Below are positions 25,440 to 39,394 of a DNA stretch of 64,000 nt, in pieces. Position 1 is the stretch's first letter. The number at the start of each line of letters is the position of its first letter. Where the stretch lies: NCBI RefSeq assembly GCF_964340395.1, contig NC_135564.1:11562391-11626390 (forward strand), read 5' to 3'. The position numbers were made by a program, and so were the translations under genes. The DNA is from Glandiceps talaboti. Its lineage: Eukaryota; Hemichordata; Enteropneusta; Spengelidae. A model generated the notes under the pieces. That model saw nothing but the letters and a program-made list of their open reading frames with translations, was not told the DNA's origin and made no database searches.

Positions 25440-26350
25440 TGGGTCAACAAATGTGATTTTTAGTTAAAAAACTTAAACTCAGAAACTACTGGCCAGATTC
25501 GTGCGAAATTTGGAGGAAACAATGGGGGTGTAAAGTAAGATCTGTTCATGACATCATGATTCCATCAGTAATAAGTAAATTAGGGCTAAAAATGTCTTGT
25601 TGGTTAAAAATCTATTATTCCAAAACTACTGAACACATTGGGCTGAAATTTAACGGGAATGCATCTAGGGATTTATGGACAAAGAAATATTAAGTATACA
25701 AATGATTCCATGAGTGATATGGAAATAAGGTGTAAGAATGTTCATTTTTGGTCAAAAAATGTTATCTCAAAAAGTACTTGGTCAATGAGTCTAAAATTTG
25801 GCGAGATGTTTCTGAAAGTTTTATTCTGCATATTTTCTTCAAAACATTTTGACAATATTGGCCCTAGCAACCATGACCACGCCCTTAGCAACAACCAAAT
25901 GGCAGAATATTTTGGTTAAATAACATCATCTGGTAGGCAAGTGAGTAAACATTCAATAAAATGTATGCAAATACGCTAGCAACCATGACCACGCCCATAG
26001 CAACAGCTAAACGGTGGTGTATTTCACAAAGATAAAAGGGTTTAATAGACAATTGAATACACATTCAAAAAATGTTTGTATATTTGCCTAGCAACAAGAT
26101 CACGCCCATAGCAACGGCCAAATAATCACGTATATTGCAAAGATAACAGGAATAGGAAGACAAATGAATAAACATTCAAAAAATGTATGCAGATGTGCCT
26201 AGCAACAAGACTACGCCCATAGCAACATCCAAATGATCACATATATTGCAAAGATAACAGGGATTTATACACAATGGAATAAACATTCAAAAAATGTAGT
26301 AAATATGCCTAGCAACAAGACCACGCCCATAGCAACAGCCAAATGTTTCT
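25440..26350. repeat. interspersed repeat with CACGCCCATAGCAAC units, inverted copy of 2489-3430
   Basis: Five copies of CTAGCAACNNGACNACGCCC-type units occur between 25860 and 26345 at about 115-120 bp spacing, preceded by 'AAAACTACTG...GGGCTGAAATTT' units of about 150 bp. The order and orientation are the mirror image of the 2489-3430 copy. Confidence 0.75.
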
Positions 26351-27110
26351 AATTAGGCAATTTGTAGGTTATTCATAACCTCTGAGGTAATATTGCCAAG
26401 CTTCGAAAAGCTAAAGAAAATATATCTTTTAAATAGGTTTTCCATGTTATAAAATTGGGCCTGTAACATTGGTAATGGGGCATTGATATTGCATGTATAG
26501 TAAAGTCACTGGTATGTTAGAGATGTTTATGATCGATGGGTCATACCCAGTGTACAATAGAAACTTGAATTTGATTTGTAGTGTCCATACATGTAGTGTC
26601 CGAAATAGGAAAAATATTCATCCCTTCTGACAAATTCATACTGAAGAGACTTGACAATTTTTTAATAAACTTTTACTTGGCATATTCTATAACTAGTGTG
26701 GTAGCTAGGTAATACATGTATATGTATAATTTTATGTATAGTTATGTTTGAACCTTACATGAAGTAATATTTTAAAAAAATTATGAAAGAAACAGAGACA
26801 AGAACAAATATATATATGTACCACAGGCCAACGAAACTGACTGGTCCCTGACATGTGTTTGAAAATTAATGTTTGTCATGATCTGACAAGTGTCCTAGTT
26901 GGAGAGGTACTAACAGATTGGACTGTACACTCGAACTTGTGCATCATTTCCCTGCCAAGACATTTTATTTCTAGCAGCAATGGTCCATCTTTTTTTCCAT
27001 CACCCACTCAGATGCGGATTTTTTTCAAGCAACTCCATTTGGCATCTCCCCCCCCCCCGAAATCTTCCAAGCCCTCCCCAGGATATCAAATGGTCCACCC
27101 CTTACGAGGT
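26351..27110. other. no gene recognised
   Basis: AT-rich DNA. A plus-strand open frame of 95 codons (26853-27140) overlaps a poly-C run and shows no domain; I do not call it a gene. Confidence 0.4.
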
Positions 27111-27320
27111 TTAAAACGAAAATTTAAAAGTTCGGTGTAAATCGTTATTAATTTTGACCCAAACTTTAAGGTTATCTTTTGTTTCGTCCAATAGCATAAC
27201 AATATCATCTGAAAAGGTCCAAGAATATAATATTCTTATTGTGTAGTTCGAGTATTCTTTACTTAAATTCATTGTAATGCCAGCTATACCATGATACCGC
27301 TGAACCCATACTACAACCAT
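27111..27320 (-). pseudogene. possible retrotransposon reverse-transcriptase fragment
   Basis: The minus-strand frame contains SWTFSDDIVMLLDETKDNLK followed by VWVKINNDL. This resembles the RT active-site block (F/Y-A-D-D followed by hydrophobics and then an 'ET..+L' helix) with Ser in place of Ala. Flanking RT motifs are not recognisable, so it is a small decayed fragment. Confidence 0.45.
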
Positions 27321-27439
27321 AGATATATACTTCTAGAATTCTCCATTGAATTCAAATTTATTTTTGTAGGACGAGTTTTAATATCTTTACCACATATCTT
27401 GGTGGAGGCTTTTTGATTCTGTGTTGGTGTACTTTCGGT

Positions 27440-28020
27440 GGGTAAAAAAATAATTTGCTACCTTCTGTTACGCTACCTTCGCTACCACATTTCAGTGCTT
27501 TTGCTGAAACTCATTCGCTACCCTTCGTTACCTACCGCTACCTTCGCTACCACATTTCAGTGCTTCTGTAACACATTCAGGGGGCCTCTATTGTTAACGT
27601 AACCCTCCTTCAATGTTACTCTCAGCTCTCTCTCCACTCTGTACACGGGATCGACTTGTACTTTTAGGGAATTAGCTCAGTTCATTGTTAACCTGGATCA
27701 TTTAGAAGTGGCCACGGAGCAGATCGTTACCTTTACCTTACGCTACCTACACCATGCTATTTGACTAGATTTTGAGAGGAAATATTGCTTTAAATGTAAC
27801 AGGTCACTTCATTAATAATGAAAACGTCACTTACTAACTGCTCAAGGTGCCATAGAATGTTTCAAGTACACAAAACAGATGATACTTTAAAGGATACCCC
27901 ATTTAATTCATGTGTGCAAAAGTAGTCCTACGACATCTATGGAGCATTAATATCCTAGGCCATGTTTTGGTAATTTGACAATCATTTTACTTTGCTACCT
28001 TCCGCTACGTAGCGAAGGCG
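27440..28020. repeat. CGCTACCTTCGCTACC-rich imperfect repeats
   Basis: A unit of about 80 bp containing CTACCTTCGCTACCACATTT and CAGTGCTT occurs twice (27460 and 27540), and shorter 'TACGCTACC' pieces recur to 28010, where the complement 'GTAGCGAAGG' appears. Non-coding. Confidence 0.6.
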
Positions 28021-29160
28021 AAAAATAAAAACAATGCAACCCCAGATTGAGCACTATATATTTTTGTGGGGGTCGCAATCGCAGGATATTTACCCTGGGG
28101 TTTGGTTTTGGTTATATATACTAACAAAATTCTGGTGCGTTCATGATCCATTGTATGCTACGTGCATTCTCTGTAACACTTTCAAAAAGCAATGAAAAAG
28201 ACGTAAAGAAAAACCAAGCCAAAGGTTGAAGGTCGTATAATTATATACGACAGTACAGAGACCACAGTTCCTTTTTCGTTTACAGTTCAACACTCGTCAG
28301 AATATCACACAGCTACTTCGGGTCGTAATCGACGTCCACAAGCGTAAGTATCATGCAGAGATGATTGCTCAGAAAGTTTTGTTTCTGTCGGCAAAACACA
28401 CTTTCATAGGAAGAAGTGCAACATACACTCTTTAGCTCTCTCTATGTATATGCGACCAATTCGATGAACACACCACACTAGCTGAATGTGTTCGAACCAC
28501 ACTGTGCAACCCGTTCATGATGGCCAAGTTTCTAGTATTAATATAGTTTACTAGCTATTTATATGTATAGTAGCACAATGTGTTGATTTTTTGGCCGTGG
28601 GTATCAACCTGAACGAGACTGTGAAATACTACGGACATCTACAACGTTACCATTGTTATTTTACTTCAATGGCGTCGTCTCAGTTGAGACATACATGCCA
28701 AGGATCGTTTCTGGTTCCCGGACCATTTTATATTAACCTGTCCGAGTAAACAAGTTTGGACAGAATAAATATCGAAGGTTTGAACGGCATATGGAGTCGG
28801 AAGAACAGAATTCAGTACATTTATAGCAGTATAAAATTGTTGACCCTTTAACAACCACTGCAATGCTGATCTGCATGTACATTAATCAGTGATGCCAAGC
28901 ACGTACCCGCGACATACCACAAAGAAAAGATTTCTTTGTAGACAAAATTCCTTTGTGGACACATTTACAACGTGTGATATATGGCTAGAGACAATCAAAT
29001 ATGGAGAACTTTCACAAATGGCCATATACAAAGAGTTGTAAAGATTGAAGTTGGTCATTATTTTGTGGCTAATTTAACTGGTAGCGACTTCAATATGTCC
29101 ACGTACAAAATACTTTGCACAACCACCTACAAAGTATAGAATGACAGCTGTAATGGGTTT
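28021..29160. other. no gene recognised
   Basis: No exon supported on either strand. Confidence 0.4.
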
Positions 29161-29189
29161 ATCTGGACATGGAGATGACTACTTGGATT

Positions 29190-29255
29190 GATGGATGGTT
29201 GGCTGGGTGGGTGGGTGGGTGAGTGAGTGAGTGAGTGAGTGAGTGAGTGAGTGAA
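29190..29255. repeat. (GGTG)n/(AGTG)n microsatellite
   Basis: Tandem TGGG/GGTG then GTGA units. Confidence 0.93.
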
Positions 29256-29696
29256 GTATCATTCGTTCTTTTACCCACTTTACATGTAAGACCAAGTTAA
29301 TTAGTCTACTGATGATGAAGTGCTAGTAGAAATTCACATGAAGCATTTAGAGACACATCGATGTAGTTCTGTATATGTTGTATCTGTGTTAAATCATTTT
29401 TGTGAAGGCTGAAGGTACATGTCATGATATCCCGTCTCGACACACTATACTTCTTTGATGACATATATATGTATGTATAATTAAAGAACCGTCGATCGAG
29501 CTTTTATTGTAATTCACCATGTGGTTAATTTACCAACAATACAAGATGTAATGAATGGTAAATCTGAGGATCTAGTTAGATAGTAATGTCTGACTGGTCG
29601 ACCTCTCGTCAAATTACTGCTGAATTGACGGTATTTAGCGCACGCAAGCGTTAGGGTGCAAACTATTTCAGTACTTGTTGAGATAACGCATCTCAG

Positions 29697-29729
29697 GTGG
29701 TGGTGGTGGTGGGTGGTGGTGGGTGGTGG

Positions 29730-29767
<38 letters not shown>
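29697..29767. repeat. (GGT)n-(GTT)n microsatellite upstream of DLH gene B
   Basis: GGT units pass into GTT units, ending about 60 bp before gene B's start codon, a placement like that of the GTT run before gene A. Confidence 0.94.
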
Positions 29768-29829
29768 ATAATAACTGTTGCTGTGTTACCTTTCAATACC
29801 AATCCTCTGTTTCGTTACAGTGACTTAAA

Positions 29830-31272
29830 ATGGAAACTAAGACAAGACCTTCATTGATTATCACTGGATTACTCTTTGCGTTGGTCGTAGTATGCGTTCT
29901 CATAGGACTGGGTCTCACAATTTGGGAAAGAAGTCCAGGTATCATGGGTATGTATGATGTCTTTCATTGTCACAGGCTACAATGAACTGTAAATAGTCGT
30001 TGGTGGCGCTCTAATATTTTACGCTCCACAAACTGGATTGATATTTGATTATAAATGTAATTTGTCATTTATGGCACACAAAAAACCTGTTCTGATATGT
30101 GTTTGTTCACTAAGAAATGTCACGAGCTGTAACTTGATATCGTTGGAAGCATCGCATTATACTATACTGTTATATGTTGTACGCTTTCAGTGCATCTCAA
30201 AAAACACTTAATATTCAACTTACTGCAGAAATTAACAAAACCACTTGTTGCTGGCAGAAGTCAAACGTTGTATTCAGGCATAAAACACAAATTATTATAC
30301 GCCATCAACGGCATGCAACAACAATCCACAATTTATACTAATATCATAGTTTTAATCAATGTTTTACATATTCAAGTATTTCCATCTCAGGGGAAAAAAA
30401 GCTTATGAACTCAGTTTGTGCCACTTTTCCTCAATTACATAACTAATTTTAGCAATATGGTACTTTGCCTTCCAGTTCCTCCACCCTGTGATGCTGCAAA
30501 TAAAAAGGACGTTTTCATTATCGCCGATGCTACTGACATCAATGTTAACTTGGACCTGTCGGCGTACTTGGTTGAACCTGTTGGATCTTGTCGTGGAGCC
30601 GTTATAGTCATTCACGATATCTATGGTTATGAATTAGGAGCAACCAGACTTATGGCAGACGAGTTAGCAACACATGGATATACAGCCATTATGCCAGATC
30701 TGTTTCGTGGAAATCCGTGGACAGGTGAAGGGGATTATGCAGAATGGCGCAGTAGTCATCCACAGGAACGTGTGGACCAAGATGTTCAAGCAACCTTGGA
30801 ATACATACACACTAACCAAAGTCTGAAAAACATTGGAGTTGTCGGGTTTGAGTGGGGAGGGCGACAGGTAGTTTTGGCTTCAGGGAAGTTCTCGAACAAG
30901 ATCCAAGTCGGTGTAGGGTTTTACGGTGTCCCGGTTGACATAATGTCATCTGAAGTTTTAGCCATGCAAGCACCAACGATGCTGATCTTTGCACAAAGTG
31001 ACACAGTCGTTTCTCTTGAGAGGGTATACCTGATGAGAGAAGCACTTAAGGCAGCAAACAGACTACTGGGCCAGCCATCTGCAGACGATTCGGTTTTGAG
31101 TGGACCAGCAGCCTTTGTTGCGATAATCGAAGGTGCTGACAATGGTTTCGTACACAGAGTAAATAGCAGTGATCCCGTGGCAGCTGACATGGCAGAAGAC
31201 GCCAAACAAGATATGTACACCTGGTTAAAACGATATTTACCAACTGAGGAAAGAATTAGAAAGGAGGACTAG
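29830..31272 (+). CDS. DLH gene B: membrane-anchored DLH-fold protein lacking nucleophile and His (pseudoenzyme)
   Basis: Exons 29830-29938 and 30476-31272, phase-1 intron of 537 bp, 301 residues. Exon 1 encodes METKTRPS and then a membrane segment at about residues 9-31. Exon 2 encodes the DLH domain. The nucleophile elbow reads GFEWGGRQ, so Glu162 replaces Cys, and the His site reads ADNGFVHR, so Asn259 replaces His. Asp212 remains (FAQSDTVVS). The Cys-to-Glu change needs several base changes within a good reading frame, and the frame is otherwise complete, so this is not a read error or a decayed pseudogene. The two domain sequons near the N-terminus are lost, but an NSS sequon near the C-terminus is present. 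A role as a binding protein or regulator is possible. A changed chemistry using Glu cannot be excluded. The CCAG|GTATCA donor was chosen to keep phase 1; a second GT lies 8-10 bases later. Confidence 0.85.
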
Positions 31273-32030
31273 CTAAAACTGGAACATTTTTAAAATTGTG
31301 TTTTGTCAGATAAAATAACTTACTCTAAATATTGTACACCCAGAATAGTATATTTACCAACCGAGGAAAAACATGAAAATGAGGACATCAATTAAACAAT
31401 GCAGCAAACATGTGAAATCATCGGATATTAATCTCAATGGTATCACATGACCACTCACAAGCCACCGATGGATTTATCCTGAACTAATGATTAAAACCCT
31501 TTATTTTCAATATTTGTCCTGTACACAATTTAGGTTTAGTTGACATGTATATTGTAAAACCACAGGGGCTTGGAATGCTTCTGATATATTCACAACGTTT
31601 CATATATGATATATCATATAATGTTTGTGTTTTGTGTCTCATAGCTGACACATAATTTAAAATATAACACCAAAGTAAAGCACTTTCTCTGTGTGCTACA
31701 CTCATTTATAACATTCATATTAATGGTAAAAGTACTATTTCAATTGGTTTATTTACAAGCCTAGCATGTGGCCTTTCTAATGTGGTCAATTAGCAAATGA
31801 AACAGTTAATTTTACACTTATACATTTATGCTATAAACGATTATGCTACATAGAGAAAATGCTTACTTTGGTGTTTTGGGTTGTAACACTGATGTAATGT
31901 TTCTGATATCGTGTCAAATGAATTAGTTAATGTGCATATATTTTCATTTGACTTTTGTCTTTTGTGAGATAGAGATGTTACATAAGGTAGCTGTGTTAGT
32001 GGATTTATTTTACACGATATGAATATCAAT
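31273..32030. other. 3' flank of DLH gene B
   Basis: AT-rich intergenic DNA. A short segment near 31350 repeats the end of the coding region (TATTTACCAACCGAGGAAAA), which suggests a small local duplication of the gene B tail. Confidence 0.4.
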
Positions 32031-32082
32031 ATGCATATGCATATGAATATGGATATGAATATGAATATGAATATGAATATGA
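32025..32082. repeat. (ATATGA)n hexanucleotide repeat
   Basis: Imperfect then perfect ATATGA units. Confidence 0.85.
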
Positions 32083-32303
32083 AAACTCCATGGAACATTG
32101 TGTCACTAGTACAATTTTATATTATCAAATCAGTTCATTAATGTGTCATTTCTTTGCTCATTCAATATATTCAGTGTATCAGTTCGGTTATTTGATGATG
32201 AACTCTCTCCCTAATGACTCATACAAAAACATCTGTGGTGATAGATTTGATAGGTAATACACACACGACTATCGTGGCTCAAGGGGAGATATTTATCTGT
32301 ATG

Positions 32304-32649
32304 TTAAAGTGGCCATATGGATGAGAATTTGGTATTTATTTTGGATTTTTATTTGATAAAACAGCTTCACTATGTTTTTCTACTTGATGTGCAATAACAT
32401 ATACCAAGTCCATGTTCACATCTCAATAAACGACAAAACATTAAACAATGTGTAAAATGTTTGTTATTGTATGTACAATAACAAATTTTTTACACTTTGT
32501 GCATCTTTTTGCAATGTATTGAGTTATGAACATGGACTTGGTATATGTTCTTTCACATTATTTTACCAAGTAGAAAAATATGGTGAAGCTGTTTTATCAA
32601 ATAAAAATCCAAAATAAATACCAAATTTTCATCCATATGGCCACTTTAA
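32304..32649. mobile_element. TTAA-flanked palindromic MITE, copy 1
   Basis: A 346-bp element that starts TTAA-AGTGGCCATATGGATGAG and ends in the complement followed by TTAA. The two halves are inverted copies over almost their whole length (AAAACAGCTTCACTATGTTT against AAATATGGTGAAGCTGTTTT; 'CATATACCAAGTCCATGTTC' against its complement). TTAA target duplications are the mark of piggyBac-superfamily insertion. Related copies: 48452-48748 and 51747-52104. Confidence 0.82.
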
Positions 32650-33031
32650 ATCGAAGAAAACAAATCGCAGAACTTTTTTACATTAAATCTTAACCCGCTT
32701 TTTGTTGCATGGCCATGTATTGACCAATATTTAATCCATGGGGTGAATTTTTCGCCAGGGGTCGACATTAAAAAGTAGATTATGTCCCTAGTCCCCGCCC
32801 TAGTCCTACATATCATTTTAGAATGGACGCATAATATGATACACTGAATGTGACAAAGATTATTCCGGTCAAAGGCCGATCGCGATTAGATATGATAATT
32901 CTACTCAAGATAGTTCAGATTACATTGTTTGTATCTCTGCTTTCCAACTGTACAATACTCAGGAGGATTTCGTCAAAGGAATATTCCTATCGTTTTCATC
33001 CTATATATTGTAATAGTGCCTTTGTTATAAG

Positions 33032-34509
33032 ATGTCAAGTAACAAGACAAGAACATTCGTGGTTCTGGGATTGGTTATCGTTGTAGTTGTGGTAGCCGTT
33101 CTGCTGTCTTTAGTCTTTACTGTTTGGCAGTCCGAGGACGATGGATCAGGTATGTGTTCACTGATTGACTTTGATTACTTTGTATGTTCCCATATAAGCT
33201 ATAGTATAGTTTCCCGCGTAGGGAACGAACAGAATTTACGACAGGGCCCGGGAGGCTTGTGGCTTGTAGTGGTGCTTTGACGATTGTAATGTTCTCGAAG
33301 GGGCCTTCAATTATTTTGTACTTGATTTGTAACGAGATAAATTAAAACTCCGGGGCCGTCGTTACATCTTGTGCGTTAATTTTCAACATTTGCATCACAC
33401 TTTCGTTTACCCATATTTAATTGTGAAACAGGTGGCAGCGAAGAGAATGTCTCGTGTGTATAGTTTGATATTGTATGCCTCTATATTATTTATGGGCTCC
33501 TACATATCTTTATCTTCAAGAAAAAATTCTCACGATAGGAGGTACACAAGTCATGCACCCCTACCGTCCCCTACAGCCTCCACCATGGTGATCTAGTCCT
33601 GACCGATTACTCAAAAGTTTACTCGGATAGGCTACAGTGTTATTGCGAGGTATATATTGCTCTTCACTCAGAATTAGTTTGAACAATTTTCTCTTCCTCA
33701 ATACAGATGTTCCGGTCGAGTCTGGTCCCTGTGATCCTGGAGATACAAGGGATGATTACATAGCCAATGGTACAGACATAGTGATCAATGCTAACCTGTC
33801 GGCGTACTTGGTTGAACCTGTTGGATCTTGTCTTGGAGCCGTTATAGTCATTCACGATATCTATGGTTATGAATTAGGAGCAACCAGACTAATAGCAGAC
33901 GAGTTAGCAACACATGGATATACAGCCATTATGCCAGATCTGTTTCGTGGAAATCCATGGACAAGTGGAGGGGATTATGTTGAATGGCGTCGTAGTCATC
34001 CACAGGAACGAGTAGACCAAGACGTTGATGTGACCTTGGAATACATCCACATTGATTTAGGGATGAAATACGCAGGTGTAGTTGGTTTCTGTTGGGGAGG
34101 AGAGCAAACAGTCTTAGCTTCAGGGCCGTCTACTGACAGAATTCAAGTCGGAGTAGCATTTTACGGAGCTGGTATTACACCTGATATGGCGGTTGCTATG
34201 CTAGCGCCCACGATGCTAATATATGGAGAAAACGACACAGCGCAGTCAATCGATAGGGTGTACCGTATTGAAGATGCGCTTGAAGCGGAAAATCGATTAT
34301 TAGATAGTCCTACTGCTGACGATTCCGAATTAAGCGGACCAGCAGCCTTCATTAGAATATTTGAAGATGTCGGACATGGTTTCGTACATAGAGCAAATCG
34401 AAGTGACCCCGTGGCTGCTGCCGTGGCAGAAGAAGCCAAACAAGATATGTACACCTGGTTAGAACGATATTTACCCGTTGAGGATGATCATGATGAAAAT
34501 GAAAACTGA
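33032..34509 (+). CDS. DLH gene C: membrane-anchored dienelactone hydrolase (CMBL-like)
   Basis: Exons 33032-33149 and 33707-34509, phase-1 intron of 557 bp, 306 residues. Exon 1: MSSNKTRTF, a Val/Leu-rich membrane segment at about residues 9-31, then an acidic linker (SEDDGS). Exon 2: DLH domain with Cys168 in GFCWGGEQ, Asp216 in YGENDTAQS and His263 in VGHGFVHR, so it is predicted active. Three conserved sequons (NGT, NLS, NRS) and two N-terminal cysteines fit a luminal or cell-surface domain. The C-terminus is an acidic Asp/Glu/His/Asn tail. Exon 1, exon 2 and about 225 bp of 3' flank are shared with gene E as a tandem duplication. An AATAAA-like cluster follows near 34622. Substrate unknown. 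Confidence 0.88.
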
Positions 34510-34731
34510 TAAAATAATTGACATCTTGATTATTATATATTACGTGGTTTAACAAAGTAGGCCTCTGTTAGTTCTTGTGTAAGAACATGTTACGTGACAA
34601 ATGAAAATTGACACTAAAAAAAATAAAATGAATCAAAAGAAATAAATGAACTGCTGAGACTGGCAATATAATTCTACTCTCTCTCATCTCAAGATCCAGC
34701 CAACTAAGTTGTCACGTTAAGTTTTTGGTCA

Positions 34732-34938
34732 ATGAGTGGACCAGCAGCATATTTTAAGGTATTTGAAGATGCTGGTCATAGTTTCGTACACAGAGCTAAT
34801 AGAAGTGATCCTGTGGCCACTGCCTTGACAGAAGAAGCGAAAGAGTACATGTACATCTGGTTAGAACGATATTTAACACTTCAGAACAGTGAAAATGTAA
34901 TGAACAAAAATGAACAAAATAAAGATTTAGAACATTAG
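34732..34938 (+). pseudogene. DLH fragment D: truncated C-terminal tail of a fifth copy
   Basis: From SGPAAYFKVFEDAGHSFVHR to a stop at 34938 this matches the last 60-70 residues of the DLH genes, including the His-bearing motif (here AGHSF instead of VGHGF). It resembles gene A more than its neighbours C and E (AAY.KVFED; similar end before the stop). There is no anchor exon and no nucleophile region. It begins exactly where the duplicated 3' flank of gene C ends, so it is most simply a remnant left by unequal crossing-over. The in-frame ATG at 34732 is probably accidental. Confidence 0.78.
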
Positions 34939-36380
<1,442 letters not shown>

Positions 36381-36416
36381 TCATCCTATATATTGTAATA
36401 GTGCCTTTGTTATAAG

Positions 36417-38022
36417 ATGTCAAGTAACAAGACAAGAACATTCGTGGTTCTGGGATTGGTTATCGTTGTAGTTGTAGTAGCCGTTCTGTTGTCCTTAGTC
36501 TTTACTGTTTGGCAATCCGAGGACGACGGATCAGGTATGTGTTCACTGATTGACTTTGTCTATTTTGTATGTTCTGGCCGATGGAACGAGTATATGGCAG
36601 GGCCCAGGAGTTCGAGGGTTGAGGAGAAAAACTGAGGTGTATGTTGAGTGAGGGGCGAACAAATTTCGGGGTGCAAGGAGATACCTTGAAAATTGTGACG
36701 GTCTGAAAATGGGACTTGAAATGCATTGCTCTTGATTTGTGTACAGTTCACTGTCGGGTATGTAGTTATGTTAAATTTAGGCCCAGACGAGGAAGATCTA
36801 TGATATAAGCTAGTACCAGTAGTACTGCTGTGTTCGATATTCTGTTTTAATCTGTATGCTTTTTGTGACGTTGATTATATTTAAATTAGTCAATTTTATG
36901 ACATGAATGAATGAATGAATGAATGAATGAATGAATGAATGAATGAATGAATGAATGAATGAATGAATGAATGAATGAATGAATGAATGAATGAATGAAT
37001 GAATGTGATGGCAATCTTTTTCAATCCAGAATACTATCTCACTAAAATTGCATGATCAGCCATAACACTGGGACCATTATATACGTTTATGTTAGTCAAG
37101 GCCATACACACAGTGTCAAAAATGTTACTTCTACTGTAGAGTCGTTTGCACTGAAAATACGTTGCACTTCCGAATCCCCTCAAAATAGTTGCAACAATTT
37201 CCCTTTCCTATATACACAGATGTTCCGGTCGACTCTGGTCCCTGTGATCCTGGCGATACAAGGGATGATTACATAGCCAATGGTACAGACATAGTGATCA
37301 ATGCTAACCTGTCGGCGTACTTGGTTGAACCTGTTGGATCTTGTCGTGGAGCCGTTATAGTCATTCACGATATCTATGGTTATGAATTAGGAGCAACCAG
37401 ACTAATAGCAGACGAGTTAGCAACACATGGATATACAGCCATTATGCCAGATCTGTTTCGTGGAAATCCATGGGCCGGTCAGATAAATTATATCGGCTGG
37501 CGTACTAGTCATCCACAGGAGCGAGTAGACCATGACGTCGATGTGACCTTGGAATACATACACACTGAACTAGGGAGGAAATACGCAGGTGTAGTTGGGT
37601 TCTGTTGGGGAGGTAGACAGACAGTCTTAGCTTCAGGGCCGTCCACTGACAGAATTCAAGTCGGTGTTGGATTTTACGGAGTTGGGATTTCAAATGATGA
37701 AGCTTTAGCAATGTCAGCGCCCACGATGCTAATTTTTGCAGAAGAGGATGTGTTCCAACCAGTCGACGGGGTGTATAGTCTTGAAGATGCGCTTGAAGCG
37801 GAAAATAGATTATTAGATAGTCCTACTGCTGACGATTCCGAATTAAGCGGACCAGCAGCCTTCATTAGAATATTTGAAGATGTCGGGCATGGTTTCGTAC
37901 ACAGAGCAAATCGAAGTGACCCCGTGGCTGCTGCCGTGGCAGAAGAAGCCAAACAAGATATGTACACCTGGTTAGAACGATATTTACCCGTTGAGGATGA
38001 TCATGATGAAAATGGAAACTGA
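36417..38022 (+). CDS. DLH gene E: membrane-anchored dienelactone hydrolase (CMBL-like)
   Basis: Exons 36417-36534 and 37220-38022, phase-1 intron of 685 bp, 306 residues. Exon 1 encodes the same peptide as in gene C. The DLH domain has Cys168 in GFCWGGRQ, Asp216 in FAEEDVFQP and His263 in VGHGFVHR. Compared with C, differences concentrate in the middle of the domain (substrate-side loops around residues 125-145 and 185-225), while both ends and the 3' flank are almost identical; this suits recent duplication with changed specificity, or patchy gene conversion. The intron holds a (GAAT)n microsatellite and is much more diverged from C's intron than the exons are. An AATAAA signal lies near 38138. 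Confidence 0.88.
36904..37004. repeat. (GAAT)n microsatellite in the gene E intron
   Basis: About 25 GAAT units; absent from the gene C intron. Confidence 0.97.
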
Positions 38023-38641
38023 TAAAATAATTGACATCTTGATTATTATATATAACGTGGTTTAACAAAGTAGGCTTGTGTTCGTTCTTGTGTAAGAACA
38101 TATTACGTGACAAATGAAAATTGAAACTAATAAAAAATAAAATGAATCAAAAGAAACAGATGAACTGCTGAGACTGGCAATATAATTCTACTCTTTCTCA
38201 TCTCAAGATCCAGCCAACTAAGTTGTCACGTTTTTGGTCAATGCAAAAAGCTTGAAATGTTCGTCCACATCTGTTTTCAGTGAGAGGAAAAATAAGTTTA
38301 ACCAGAAGGAAGAGAGAAAATTTCGTAATGATTTTTGAAGTGTTTTTTTTTTTTTAAACCGATTTTACCAAACGGAAGGGAAAAAAGTAAGATATGATCA
38401 CAAAACAAAAAACATTGCATACGATTAAAATAATGGATATTTTATTAGAATATTTTTATTGTCACTGGGAGAAGAATCAAATATCTATCATTACAACCGA
38501 AAGAAAATGTTCAAACAGTTCCAGGGTGTGTGTGTCAACCGTCATGGGATCGCGAGAGGGTAGGGGATCCGAGGGGAATTTGGGAGAAGAAACGAGTTTG
38601 AGGAGTTTTTGGTATAAGCTGGTGGGAAAGGGGATACAAAC

Positions 38642-38718
38642 GACTCTGTCTCTGTCTCTCTGTCTGTCTCTCTCTGTATCTCCTCTCTCCAGCCCGCCCC
38701 CCTCCCCCTCTCTCTCTC

Positions 38719-38781
<63 letters not shown>

Positions 38782-38800
38782 CTCTCTCTCTCTCTCCCCC
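38642..38800. repeat. CT-rich microsatellite
   Basis: Mostly (CT)n with CCC interruptions. Confidence 0.95.
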
Positions 38801-39394
38801 CCAACTGGCTCACCCGGCTACCAACGAGATAGAGCGCCCTCTATCAATATATCAATTAAGAAATCTTATTCTTTCGTCTCAGTCAGTGTATGAACTTTAA
38901 CTTTAACTTTCTAAAACTGTAACCTTCTGGCGCCGTTGAATCCTAGGTAAAATGATTACGCTAAGTTGTCTAATAAAGCATCCTCATTCCAAAATACTAA
39001 AAAAATTTAAAATGTAACATTTATCAAATTTTCAGTTTACAATAGACTGGACTCTCAGGCGGAGTGCATATAACTTCGCCAACGCTGAGCCTCTGAACAT
39101 ATAAGTTAGTAAATTGTAGACTAAGTCTTTTAACTTTAACCACACTAACATAACCTTGACATGCGGAAGCTAACACATAAATAATGTTTTTCAAGTTATG
39201 TAATGTCTATTTCAAACATTCAACCAATCAGAAGCATAAGCCAAAAGTCAATCATATGAACATTGACACCGGTACCATATTGTTTTCACACTGTCAATTC
39301 TGTTTCATCATAATATCATTGTAATAAGGTTTGCACTGGGCTGTGCAGAATTAGTCTGCATTGATAACAGTGACTCGTAATTGGGTTAGCAGGT
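38801..39394. other. no gene recognised
   Basis: Nothing supported on either strand. Confidence 0.4.

Noticed and set aside
27665-27690. tRNA A-box-like sequence (AATTAGCTCAGTTCA)
   Set aside because: No B box (GGTTCGANNCC) and no cloverleaf around it.
30841-31143. Sequencing error as the cause of the missing catalytic residues in gene B
   Set aside because: Cys to Glu needs several substitutions without a frameshift, the His site is changed independently, and the surrounding frame is intact.
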